Below the pieces are notes generated by a model, which saw only the letters and a list, made by a program, of their open reading frames with translations, was not told the DNA's origin and did no database searches. From Bacteroidetes bacterium HGW-Bacteroidetes-5 (lineage in GTDB: Bacteria; Bacteroidota; Bacteroidia; Bacteroidales; UBA932), in assembly GCA_002842515.1 (NCBI GenBank), contig PHDC01000001.1:1302001-1366000 (forward strand): a stretch of 64,000 nt of DNA, read 5' to 3'. Position 1 is the stretch's first letter; each line of letters begins with the position of its first letter. This document shows positions 18,444 through 28,100 of the stretch, one piece after another. The position numbers were made by a program, and so were the translations under genes.

Positions 18444-19367
18444 ATGATTATGAGAAAAAAATCGGGTTTTACCATTGTAGAGCAGGCTATCGTGCTTGTT
18501 CCTGAGTTTGAAAAGGTTGTCCGGAGGCTGGAGCAGCAAGTTACCTTACGCGGTCAGAGTACGAGTACGCTGAAGAATTACATCAGGAGGATTGCCTTGT
18601 TTGTGATTCATTTCGGGAAGCTGCCCGAGCAAATCGATCCGGAAGAAATCAACGATTACCTTGTTTCCCTGGCCAGGGATCCGAAGTCTCCGTCACGAAG
18701 TAGTTTTAAACACATGGTTTACGGACTTCGTTACTATTATCGGCTTCTTGGGATGAATAAAAGTGCAATCGCCCTGCCTTCACTCAAAGGAGACACAAAA
18801 CTGCCGGTGATCCTGAACCAAAGCGAACTCAAAGAACTCCTTGCTGCTCCGTCTCTTCTAAAACAACGCGTTGTTCTTGCCCTGATTTATTCGGCAGGGC
18901 TTCGCGGACAAGAGGTCATCAATCTGAAGATCTCCGACATCGATTTTGAAAGAAAGACCATCCACATCCGGCAAAGCAAGTACAAAAAGGATCGGGTGGT
19001 TCCGCTGGCTGGGAGTATGTCCGTAGGGTTGAAAAAATACTTGGCGGCAGAAAACCCGCACCTCTGGCTGTTCAATGGCAAAGAGCCCGATGGCCGATAC
19101 AGTGTCAAGGGGCTTTCCTGGGTAATGCGTGAAAATCTGAAAAAAACTTCCATAAAAAAGGAGGTGAGCCTGCATTCCCTACGTCATTCTTATGCCACCC
19201 ATCTGCTGGAACAGGGACTGAACATTGTGACCCTCAAAGAGCTGTTGGGGCATGCCGACATAACCACCACCATGATCTACCTCCATGTAGCACAGTGTCC
19301 ATTGATTAAACCTCACAGCCCGCTGGATACTCTCTATAACTATCCAAAAAATGCGGACAAGGTTTGA
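18444..19367 (+). CDS. Tyrosine recombinase of the IS91-type element
   Basis: The 307-aa protein is a complete tyrosine recombinase. It has an N-terminal SAM-like core-binding domain (about 20-105) and catalytic residues Arg in 'SAGLRGQEV', His-x-x-Arg in 'HSLRHSYATHLL', His in 'LLGHADITTT' and Tyr in 'MIYLHV'. Such genes commonly precede IS91-family transposases. Its end overlaps the transposase start by 17 bp, suggesting coupled translation. It differs from the two integrase fragments in the cassette region. Confidence 0.88.
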   Translation: MIMRKKSGFTIVEQAIVLVPEFEKVVRRLEQQVTLRGQSTSTLKNYIRRIALFVIHFGKLPEQIDPEEINDYLVSLARDPKSPSRSSFKHMVYGLRYYYRLLGMNKSAIALPSLKGDTKLPVILNQSELKELLAAPSLLKQRVVLALIYSAGLRGQEVINLKISDIDFERKTIHIRQSKYKKDRVVPLAGSMSVGLKKYLAAENPHLWLFNGKEPDGRYSVKGLSWVMRENLKKTSIKKEVSLHSLRHSYATHLLEQGLNIVTLKELLGHADITTTMIYLHVAQCPLIKPHSPLDTLYNYPKNADKV

Positions 19368-20444
19368 ACTGGCCGATGTGGTGACCCTTTTCGGTACAAA
19401 GCTGATTTCCAACGTCAAATTATCGCCCTTTCAAATTAAGGTTCTGCGAAAGATCGCAATCTGCCGCACTGCGGCACTAGGTGGGCATAAGGAAGTGTGC
19501 GACAGTTATGGTACGGAGCGCTACAGCTACAACAGCTGTGGCGATAGGCACTGCCCCAAATGTCAGGCTGCAAGACAGGCATTCTGGATCGATGACCTGG
19601 TGCAGAAAACCTTGCCCATAAAGCATTACCACCTTGTATTCACTGTCCCCCACCTTTTGAATGCCGTTTGCCTGCACAACCAAAGTGTATTTTACAACTT
19701 GTTGTTTGCATCAGTCTGGAATACACTCAGAGCCTTTGGATACTCCCACTTTAGTGTTGAAACCGGGGCTGTGGCGGTGTTGCACACCTGGGGTCAAAAC
19801 CTTTCATTCCACCCACACATCCATTGTATTGTTCCTGCTGCCGGATATACCATCGATGGGCAATGGAAGGAAATCGGACATCCGGAAACTATTTATATCC
19901 AATCAATCAACTAAGTGAGTCTTTCAAAGCCCAATTCCTCGATAGTCTCAAGCGTACCTTACGAAAACAGGAAAAAATGTCGCTGTTCTTCGATACGGTG
20001 CAAATGGCATACAAGACACGTTGGGTAGTTCACTGTGAACCTTCTCTGGCTAATGCGGATCATGTGGTAAAATACCTAGGACAATACACGCATCGGGTAG
20101 CCATCACAAACAAGCGTATTTTGGACATAGCAGACGGAAAAGTGACCTTTATTGCCAAAGATTATCGGGACAATGCCATTAATAAACCTGTAACCCTTGA
20201 AGGAGTGGAGTTCCTGCGCCGATTCACCTTGCACATCCTGCCCTCGAGATTCGTGAAAATCAGGCATTATGGTATTTATAACCATACAGTCAAAAGCCAC
20301 ATGGGGTTGTTGTTTGTCCCTGAGAAAAAGCCCGACGTCGATGCCCTGATCAACCGCCAAAATCCTCCGGAGACCGGCCTGCAACGCTTCGAAAGACTCA
20401 CGGGGGTCAACCCATGCACATGCCCGTTGTGCAAATCCGGATGA
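19351..20444 (+). pseudogene. IS91-family transposase, frameshifted
   Basis: Frame 1 (19351-19914) has the N-terminal zinc-binding domain ('NSCGDRHCPKCQA') and the HUH motif 'FHPHIHCIV'. The continuing frame, open to 20444, contains 'VKYLGQYTHRVAITN' with the family's catalytic Tyr and ends in 'CTCPLCKSG'. The two parts lie in different frames and join near 19880-19895 ('NYLYPINQLS' continues the protein), so a single indel disrupts the gene. Programmed frameshifting is not indicated. Confidence 0.85.
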
Positions 20445-20699
20445 ATGGTGGCAATCAGGGAACTACCGCGGATAAGGGCTCCGGATTGTTTCTTCCCTGT
20501 TCAATTTCCAGCTCTGAATTATTGATCATTACCAAATTGCGCTTATACGCAACAGGGAGTTCTATGCCCCCAAAAAGGGATATGTGCACAAAACTTCCTC
20601 ACAAACGACTGGTATATTCCTGTATAATAACTCAAAAGCACAAAAAACTGCAATACTTCAAAGAACGCTTGTTATGTATTAATCCAAAAAATCATTAAA

Positions 20700-20804
20700 A
20701 CCGCCATTAAGCACATAGCTTTTGGCCCCGCAGGTGTAGTTCAACACCGACTCCTCGCTCGGTCTTGCATACCGCTCAGAGTCCTATTTATAAGCCGCAA
20801 TTAT
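20700..20804 (-). repeat. Degenerate attC-like site downstream of AAA-HEPN gene
   Basis: The right-hand box region AGCCGCAATTA (20793-20803) is the complement of TAATTGCGGCT upstream of the AAA gene (23391-23401), 11 of 11 bases. The AAC core itself has decayed to TATAA. Arms around TTAAGCACATAG (20707-20718) and CTATTTATAA pair imperfectly. The loop holds a second small hairpin, ACCGA/TCGGT. Confidence 0.55.
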
Positions 20805-20812
20805 TTTTTATC

Positions 20813-23344
20813 TTAATTTAATCTATTATTAAACTCAGTTAGCCAAGTTATTAAATCATTAACATCTTTCTCAATTTCAACAGGCTCTGGAATTTCTATA
20901 GGAGTTTCTGTTGGTTGACTGTGTTCGTAACATGAATATCGTGTCATAAAATAATCTACCAAATCGCAGTCTTCTTTTTTGATTTTAGCTAACTGTTGAA
21001 CTTTCCCCATTGTATTTACTGACCGTCTGTATCTCTGAATTACATCTGCTAAAAAATCAAGTTCAACAATGCGCTCAACTAATATTCTTATATCGCTGCA
21101 CAAAGCTTTACCAAAAGGATAATATGCATCAGTTCCTTGTTCGTTAAAGACTTTTTTTGCTTTTGCAATTCTTTCATTTTTAATATTATTTAACGCAGGT
21201 ATGGTTTTCTTGGCAAAAAGAGGAGTTTCTCCAATTTCTCCTGCTCCCCAATTTTCAGTTCTTATACCAATTATCTGAATAGCACTTGAACTGCATTTGT
21301 CGTTTAATTGACCTAATAAACTTAACCTATGAGTAAAAACAATAACTTGTCTTGTTTTGCTTAATTCAATTAAACGCTCAACTGTCTTTTCCTCGAATTG
21401 TTGGTCAAGAGAAGATATTGGGTCATCAAAAACGAAAGGATTATTGTTGTTTCCTCCTGTCACATCAGCAAGAAAAGAGGCAAGAGCAATTATTCTATGT
21501 TCTCCCTCACTTAATATATCAGAAGGTTTATAACCGTTGTTCCCTTTTAATCTTAGAGAATGTGTAACTGTTCCTTTTGCTGCTCTTTCTTTAACTAATT
21601 CTACTTTTATTTTGCCAGCATTTAATGCCAACAACTCTGAATTAAACCTTTTTACATATTCTTCTGTTATTGCAGTTTCTGATATCTCACTTGCTTTTGT
21701 AGTAATTGTGCGAGTATTGCATTGTGAAATCCAACTATCTAAATCAGCAACTTTTTTTAATCTATCAACCTCTTTTAGAATATTCTCCCTTTGTCCACAA
21801 CACCATTTTTTAGCATTCAGTTCTAACAACTCATTCAAAGCTTTTACTCTGTTAAACTGTTTTGCATCCAACTCAAATTGGGTTGCAGATTTTTCATACA
21901 CTACAGAATTTGACTTTAATATGTCAATATTATCCGCAATAAACTTTGAATCTATTGTGAAATCAATATTCAGTTTTATTGAGTTTGAAGCGGTATCTAT
22001 CTGCTGCCATATTTTAACTAAACAATTCAACCAATCTTCATTAAGGTTTGCCGCATTACATTTTGTTGAAAGATTTTCTTTATTTATTGCAATTGGCAGT
22101 TTGTTAATTTTTTCAGAGTATTTTTTCTCTGCTTGAGTCGCTTCATTTTCAAGTTGACTTTTAACAAATGTTTCAAAAGATAATAATCTTTCTTTAGCAA
22201 CTTCATTCAATGGCTGGTGACATAGTACACACTTAGAATCGTTACCTATGTTTGGATAATTTGTGTTTTTATATGCTTCTTGAAGTGAAAATGCTCTTGC
22301 CGCTTCCCATAAAGATTTCCAAACTTGGCTTCCTACACCCTGTAACTCAGATTTATTAGCAATAACGTGTACACTATCCTGAGATATCTTGCGTTTATTT
22401 AGGGCGTCATCTTTTAATGCTTTTATCTCTTTTATTGAATCAATATTTATTTGCGAGTAAGCTTCTGAGATTTCCTTGACAATTTTATCAATCTCTAATT
22501 TTTGTTTTCGTATTTCAGTAGCACTCTTGGCTGGGTCTTTTTCTTTCAACCGCTTTTCAACACTTAATCTTACTTGTTCGTTTTCATCATTCCAAGTAAA
22601 GATACTAGTAAGATATTGTACCGTATGTTCTTTTTTTAAGCTATTATATAATTTTCCAGCTTCCGTTAAAGCATATTCGTGTGGAATATTGGACAATGTT
22701 TTTGCTAATATTAATTTCTCATGTTCTAATTTTTCTTGAATTTTGGAATAATAGTGAGATATAGCGGTAAATAATTTTACAAATCTAGGCGTATACGTAA
22801 CAGTATTGGCTTCATCAATATAACCATTCCCTGTAGTAGTGTCAAAAACATCAATTGTTTTTAAATCTGTTATTTGACTATTGTTAATACCCCATTCTAC
22901 TTCCTGTTCTATGTTGTCAATTGAATATTTAACGACGCATTTCCCATTTGGATTAGGATTAAAAACATTAGATTTTAAATTGATTGCACGAGGTTTTCCA
23001 CTAATTTTTTTTATAATTTTTGTATAACCAGATTTTCCCGAACCATTAGAACCATAAATAACAGCTATATTTTTATCTTTTTCAAGTTTTAGAGGATTTC
23101 TAGGGGCTAAACTTTCTATGTTTTGGATTGACTCAATAGATAATAATTTTACCTGCTTCTCATTGTTAGTATTTAAGAAATTGGGGAATGCTTTATCTTC
23201 AAAATTTGCATTAGATTTTATCATAGAGATAAAATCATTCATATCGGCGTCTTCTATAATCTTTGTAAGGATTCGATATGCTAATTCTGTTTGCCAACCT
23301 TTTAATGTCTTCAACCAGTCTGTAATGTTTTTTTGAGTATCCAT
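20813..23344 (-). CDS. RloC/PrrC-like AAA ATPase with C-terminal HEPN motif
   Basis: This 843-aa SMC/ABC-type ATPase of the AAA_13 group has Walker A 'YGSNGSGKS' (98-105), a long coiled coil with a zinc-hook-like CxxC (C372 and C375 in 'CVLCHQPL'), an ABC signature 'LSEGEHRIIALA' and Walker B 'PFVFDDPISSLD', then 'VIVFTHRLSLL'. The C-terminus has R753-x3-E757 and R802-x5-H808 ('RYSCYEH'), matching the Rx4-6H motif of HEPN RNases. RloC and PrrC are anticodon nucleases activated during phage infection, so an abortive defence role is inferred. It sits alone in a cassette bounded by attC-like sites. Confidence 0.78.
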   Translation of the reverse strand: MDTQKNITDWLKTLKGWQTELAYRILTKIIEDADMNDFISMIKSNANFEDKAFPNFLNTNNEKQVKLLSIESIQNIESLAPRNPLKLEKDKNIAVIYGSNGSGKSGYTKIIKKISGKPRAINLKSNVFNPNPNGKCVVKYSIDNIEQEVEWGINNSQITDLKTIDVFDTTTGNGYIDEANTVTYTPRFVKLFTAISHYYSKIQEKLEHEKLILAKTLSNIPHEYALTEAGKLYNSLKKEHTVQYLTSIFTWNDENEQVRLSVEKRLKEKDPAKSATEIRKQKLEIDKIVKEISEAYSQINIDSIKEIKALKDDALNKRKISQDSVHVIANKSELQGVGSQVWKSLWEAARAFSLQEAYKNTNYPNIGNDSKCVLCHQPLNEVAKERLLSFETFVKSQLENEATQAEKKYSEKINKLPIAINKENLSTKCNAANLNEDWLNCLVKIWQQIDTASNSIKLNIDFTIDSKFIADNIDILKSNSVVYEKSATQFELDAKQFNRVKALNELLELNAKKWCCGQRENILKEVDRLKKVADLDSWISQCNTRTITTKASEISETAITEEYVKRFNSELLALNAGKIKVELVKERAAKGTVTHSLRLKGNNGYKPSDILSEGEHRIIALASFLADVTGGNNNNPFVFDDPISSLDQQFEEKTVERLIELSKTRQVIVFTHRLSLLGQLNDKCSSSAIQIIGIRTENWGAGEIGETPLFAKKTIPALNNIKNERIAKAKKVFNEQGTDAYYPFGKALCSDIRILVERIVELDFLADVIQRYRRSVNTMGKVQQLAKIKKEDCDLVDYFMTRYSCYEHSQPTETPIEIPEPVEIEKDVNDLITWLTEFNNRLN

Positions 23345-23396
23345 AGCTATATTATTTTTTCACTTTCAAACATATCGTTACGTTGATTTATAATTG

Positions 23397-23453
23397 CGGC
23401 TAACGGTTTGGCGGTAAAATCCCGTTTTAATGGGATATACGGCGTGTTAGGTG
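23397..23453 (-). repeat. attC-like site between AAA-HEPN and DUF3024 cassettes
   Basis: CGGCTAAC (23397-23404) faces GTTAGGTG (23446-23453). Inner arms GCGGTA/TACGGC and AATCCCG/TGGGAT pair around a TTTTAA loop. It shares the CGGTAAAATCCCGTTTTAAT core with the site at 32332. It follows the DUF3024 stop and precedes the AAA gene. Confidence 0.8.
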
Positions 23454-23465
23454 CTGGCACAGTTA

Positions 23466-23813
23466 TTATCCCTTGAAGCATCCATAAGCATCTTCATCAA
23501 CAATTTTCAAAAATGCTTCTAGATTATACACTTTTGGCATTGGATCATATGGATACCATTTTAAATTTGCTCTCATCCAGTATATTTTCCATGCTTTCTT
23601 ACTCTTAACAAATGTTGCTTTTGCATACGGATGTTTTTGAATCTCACATGGATTATTCCACGCCGGTCTAATTTCGACTAAAAACACACTATTACCTGTC
23701 AATTCATAACCAATATCTAGTCTCGGTCTTATACTGGGCTCAGGTCTAATCAAAGCAATGTGCTTTTCCAATGTTTGAGTTATTTCATGTATTTGGGATA
23801 TGTCAATTGCCAT
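23466..23813 (-). CDS. DUF3024-like protein
   Basis: The 115-aa protein matches the DUF3024 pattern: 'RPRLDIGYELTGNSV', 'EIRPAWNNP', 'KSKKAWKIYWMRANLKWYPY', 'LEAFLKIVDEDAYGCFKG'. No catalytic residues are known and the function is undefined. It is the sole gene of a cassette whose upstream core (GTTAGGTGC on the minus strand) is exactly complementary to the downstream box at 23446-23453. Confidence 0.8.
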   Translation of the reverse strand: MAIDISQIHEITQTLEKHIALIRPEPSIRPRLDIGYELTGNSVFLVEIRPAWNNPCEIQKHPYAKATFVKSKKAWKIYWMRANLKWYPYDPMPKVYNLEAFLKIVDEDAYGCFKG

Positions 23814-23844
23814 ATAAATTATTATTAATCAATTTTATGCGCTT

Positions 23845-23914
23845 GCACCTAACTTGTTAATAACTGTACAAAAATTAAGGTTAGCTCCTAGAATTTACGG
23901 GCTAACCTAACCTT
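23845..23914 (-). repeat. attC-like site and nested palindrome upstream of DUF3024 gene
   Basis: GCACCTAAC (23845-23853) faces GGTTAGCTCC (23879-23888); CTAAC-TT pairs with AA-GGTTAG leaving one bulged base. A second overlapping palindrome pairs AAGGTTAG (23877-23884) with CTAACCTT (23907-23914). The rest of the 334-bp gap up to 24147 holds the perfect palindrome at 24065-24093 and no gene. Confidence 0.6.
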
Positions 23915-24064
23915 TATTACGGGTTATTTTTACCGCTATAAAATTAAAACTTAATTAATTCATTTCCAATATCGGCACCTGACAAATTATTGAAAATCAC
24001 TATACCAAACCTATGTGTGTCCTGCCAGAATCTTCTAGATGTTGAGTATTTATTAGCACACAGA

Positions 24065-24093
24065 ATAACAGGTCACAATTTGTGACCTGTTAT
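24065..24093. terminator. Perfect 14-bp inverted repeat downstream of exonuclease gene
   Basis: ATAACAGGTCACAA (24065-24078), one base, then TTGTGACCTGTTAT (24080-24093). The stem is perfect. It lies 55 bp past the exonuclease stop on that gene's strand, so a terminator is the simplest reading, but there is no strong T-run and an operator-like palindrome is possible. Confidence 0.5.
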
Positions 24094-24147
24094 AATATTT
24101 TAAACAATATTTTGTGGTTGTGGCCGAATCCGGATTCAATTACTTTT

Positions 24148-24987
24148 TTATCTACCTACCATCCTCAAAAACTCCTCTTCATAGACAACTTTTATATTGC
24201 TGCCGGAGGCATTGTACTCTTCAATTTTTTTAAGTTTGGAGGGGCCGGCACCGTGGCCGACTATTACAAATTGGGTTCTTTTGGAGATGCCGGTGTCAAT
24301 ATTGGCACCATTGGATTTGGCGAGTTGGGCAGCCTCATCGCGACTGATTTTGCTTAATACTCCTGTAAATACAATTTTCTTGTTGTAGAAAGGGTGCTCT
24401 TTATCTGCGCAATCGAGATCGGGTTTAAGAAGGTCCCCTGTGATCCTTTCGTGACCAGCAAAACTGCTCTCCGCTTTTGAATTCTTAATAAGGGAATGGT
24501 TCGGCATAATGCCCAGTTTCAATTTAATAAATGCTTCTGCACAGGCTATTGCATCCGCCAGTGCGTCGTGGTGGTTTGTCAGGCAAATCTCCAGAGCGTC
24601 GCAAAGCTCTGTCAGTTTCAGATTTGTGAGGCGGTAGGTGCATTTATAGTTGAATTCCGGTGCCTCCAGATTATAGTGTTCTAGAGCCGAGTATAGAGCG
24701 GACATGTCAAAACTGGCATTGTGGGCGACAAGGAGGGTAGTGGAGAGCTCCTCTCTGAGTTGGCCCCACACCTCGTGGAAGAGGGGTTTCTCTTTTGTCA
24801 TCAGTGCGTGAATGCCGTGAATACAGCTATGTCTGGCCGAATATTCATTGCCGGGCGGTTGGATTAGGATCGATTCCTGGCTGATTATTGATCCGTTTTT
24901 TACCCTGACCAACCCTATCTGGCATATGCTTGCCTGATAAGAAGTTGCAGTTTCTATATCGATGGCGGTGAAGGTGAGATAAGACAT
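24148..24987 (-). CDS. DnaQ-like 3'-5' exonuclease with C-terminal BRCT domain
   Basis: The 279-aa protein has an N-terminal DEDDh exonuclease: Asp/Glu in 'FTAIDIETATS', Asp in 'HNASFDMSAL', and His/Asp in 'HHDALADAIACAEAF'. Residues about 200-279 form a BRCT domain ('YNKKIVFTGVLSKISRDEA', 'KRTQFVIVGHG'), as at the end of NAD-dependent DNA ligases. This fusion is common in Bacteroidota and is thought to act in DNA repair. It is divergent from the large helicase gene at 25143, with 155 bp between them. Confidence 0.9.
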   Translation of the reverse strand: MSYLTFTAIDIETATSYQASICQIGLVRVKNGSIISQESILIQPPGNEYSARHSCIHGIHALMTKEKPLFHEVWGQLREELSTTLLVAHNASFDMSALYSALEHYNLEAPEFNYKCTYRLTNLKLTELCDALEICLTNHHDALADAIACAEAFIKLKLGIMPNHSLIKNSKAESSFAGHERITGDLLKPDLDCADKEHPFYNKKIVFTGVLSKISRDEAAQLAKSNGANIDTGISKRTQFVIVGHGAGPSKLKKIEEYNASGSNIKVVYEEEFLRMVGR

Positions 24988-25142
24988 ATTGGATTTATTT
25001 ATAAATCAGAAAAAGAAAATGTTATATCCGTTGTTTGTCAACAAATATAATAAAAAGAGAATCAATCAATGCTTGATAATCAATTATTTTATAAGATTTT
25101 ATATCTTTAAGGACATTTTCTACTCAATAATCGATAAAAGCT

Positions 25143-28100
25143 ATGATTAACCTTGATGTCATTTACAGCCCGGCTGTGAATTTTGCAATGCAGCAAAACC
25201 ATGTTCCTGTCATCAGAAAAATTCTTCTAGTCAATGATGAAGATGAAATTATTGAAGATATTAAAATTAAAGTTTCAATTTCACCTGAAATCTCAGATGA
25301 ATTTGAAAAGTATCTTGACCTAATCCCTCCAAAATCCACTATTGAAATAAAAGATTTTAATCTTGATATTTCGCCAAATTTTTTATCTGAATTAACTGAA
25401 AAGATATGTGGTGATATACAGATATCTATATACAATGGGGAGATATTAATCCTAACTCAAAAATATCCTTTAGACATTCTTCCATTTAATCAGTGGGCCG
25501 GGGTTTCAGTTTTGCCAGAAATGATCTCGGCATTTGTAACTCCTAACTATCCGTCAATTTCAGCTATTATTCACAGAGCATCGCATTTTTTAGAGAAATG
25601 GACTGGGAATCCCTCTTTAAATGAATATCAAAGTCGTAATCCTGACCGGGTTAAGAAGCAGATGGCCGCAATTTATGAAGCTATTGCTGAGCTTAATATC
25701 GTCTATTGTACGCCACCAGCAAGTTATGAGTCAACAGGCCAACGAATAAGAATGTGTGATACAATTTTGCCAGCAAAAATTGGTACATGTATTGATATGG
25801 CACTTCTTTATGCTTCTTGTTTAGAGGCAGTGGGGATTAATCCATTAATTGTAATAATAAGAGGACATGCTTTCGCAGGTGCATGGATGATTAATGATAC
25901 TTTTTCAGATAGCGTAAATGATGATATTTCATTATTAACAAAGCGAATTGCCAAAGGAATAAATGAGATTGTAGTTGTAGAAGCAACTTGTATGAATGCA
26001 GGGAATAATGTTGATTTCGATTTAGCGGTTTCAGCTGCAGAAGATCATTTAAACGACTCTTCAAGATTTGTTTTATTTGTTGATATTAAAAGGTGCCGGT
26101 TTGCATCCCTTAGGCCGCTGCCACTTAGAATTGCTGACAATGATGGAATAAAAATAATTGAATCACCTTCTGCTGTTAGAGACAATAATTCTCCGGAATC
26201 AATATCTGTTGATTCAAGAGTTATTAATAATAATAGAATTGAAGTAACAAAGCAGAGACTCTGGGAGAGAAAATTGCTTGATTTATCATTAAGGAATAAT
26301 TTGCTAAATATACGCTTAACTAAAAGCACTTTACAGTTAATTTCAATTAACATAAACTTGCTTGAAGACGCGCTTGCTGATGGACATGAATTTGCAGTAT
26401 TACCTAAACCTGTTGACTGGGATAATGATATGATGGATGCTGGAATATATCAGGCCATTAATCAGACAGATCCAATCTTAGATTTAGTTAAACAAGAGCT
26501 TACTCAAAAACGACTAAGGTCTTATCTTAGTGAAAATGAATTGAGCCAATCTTTAACAGGGCTTTACCGTGGCTCGAGATCTTCAATGGAGGAGAATGGA
26601 GCAAATACTCTTTTTTTGGCTTTAGGGTTACTTAAATGGTATGAAACACCAAGTAGTGAACGCCCGAGATATGCTCCTATTCTATTATTGCCGGTTGAGA
26701 TAGTACGTAAATCTGCTGCAAAAGGTTATGTGATTCGTTCCAGAGAAGAGGAGGTAATGATGAACATCACTTTGCTTGAAATGCTTCGTCAGGATTTTAG
26801 GATGAATATTGGCGGTTTAGAGATTTTACCTAAAGACGATAGTGGAGTAGATGTTAAGCTTGTATTTAACACTATCAGAAAAGGTATTATGGACCAAAGA
26901 AGATGGAATGTAGAAGAGCAGGCGATACTTGGTATTTTCTCATTCAGCAAATTCATTATGTGGAATGATATTCATAATAACGCCGACAAATTATGTAAAA
27001 ACAAGATTGTAAAAAGTCTAATATCGGGAATAATTGAGTGGGAGCCTGGCGAGGAAGTTGACTTTAACCTTGATAAAGACTTTAAACCGGCAGATATTGC
27101 ACTCCCAATTAGTGCAGACTCATTTCAAATGGAGGCAGTATGCAATGCAAGGACCGGAAATAGCTTTATTTTGCATGGCCCTCCAGGTACCGGCAAATCC
27201 CAGACTATAACTAACATCATTGCAGATGCACTGTATAGTGGGAAAAAAGTTCTTTTTGTTGCTGAAAAAATGGCAGCATTATCAGTTGTTCAAAAAAGGC
27301 TTTCAGAAATTGGTATTGCACCGTTTTGTCTTGAACTTCATTCGAATAAATCCAAAAAATCAGCAGTCCTTGAGCAGTTAAAGGCTACGACAGAGGTGCT
27401 GAAAAAGTCTTCACCGGAGAATTATTCTTTTGAATCTGAAAGGCTTCATAAAATTCGGGAAGAATTACGCGACTATGTTGAAATATTGCACGAGAAATTA
27501 CCATCAGGTATATCATTGTATGATGCATTATATTACTATTATAATGTCTCAGATATAAGCTCTGAATTTGAATTTCCTAGTTCTGTTGTACCTGAGATAT
27601 CTTCGTCAAAGTTGAGTGAATGGAAAGATATTGTAGAGCAAATGCAAATATTATCAGATCTTTATGGTTCTGTTTCTAAACACCCTCTCAAGGAGATTAC
27701 TTTAAGTAGTTTTTCACAGACTGTTAAATTAGAGTTATTTGACATTTTAGGTAAACAAATAGAGTTATCACATCAACTGGAGAGTAGGACAAATGAGGTA
27801 ATACGTTTATTAGGAGATGAGTACAAATGTAACGCTCTTAATTCATATGTGTTGCTAGCAGAGATGGCTGAAGTTCTTTTTAACATTAAGCATTTTGCTA
27901 GTTCGTTGTTGAAGTTGCAAAATTTTGAAAATGAAATATCACAATTAAGAGAGGTTATATCTCACGGATTTGAAAGAGACAGAATTAAAAGTGAGTTAAC
28001 AGCCAATTTCTCAAAATCGGTACTTGATATTGATGCAGACAGAATTCTTGTAAACTGGAATATTGCACAAAATAAGTGGTTTTTGACAAGATTCTTTTCT

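Larger units (their letters stand above)
18354..20695 (+). mobile_element. IS91-type element with tyrosine recombinase and transposase
   Basis: The element carries a recombinase gene and an overlapping IS91-type transposase gene on the plus strand. Its left end has a terminal hairpin ATCCGC-CTAC-GCGGAT (18357-18372), directly after GAAC, a tetranucleotide known as an IS91-family target. The right end is uncertain and placed near 20695, where cassette sequence resumes. No target duplication is expected for this rolling-circle family. The GC content exceeds that of the flanking genes. Confidence 0.75.

Noticed and set aside
18444..19367. IS91-linked recombinase as the integron integrase
   Set aside because: It sits inside the insertion element, is followed by the transposase and differs clearly from the two integrase fragments next to the attI-like blocks.
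20414..20698. Small plus-strand frame after the transposase
   Set aside because: It lies in the IS tail, has no family features and overlaps the end of the real transposase frame.
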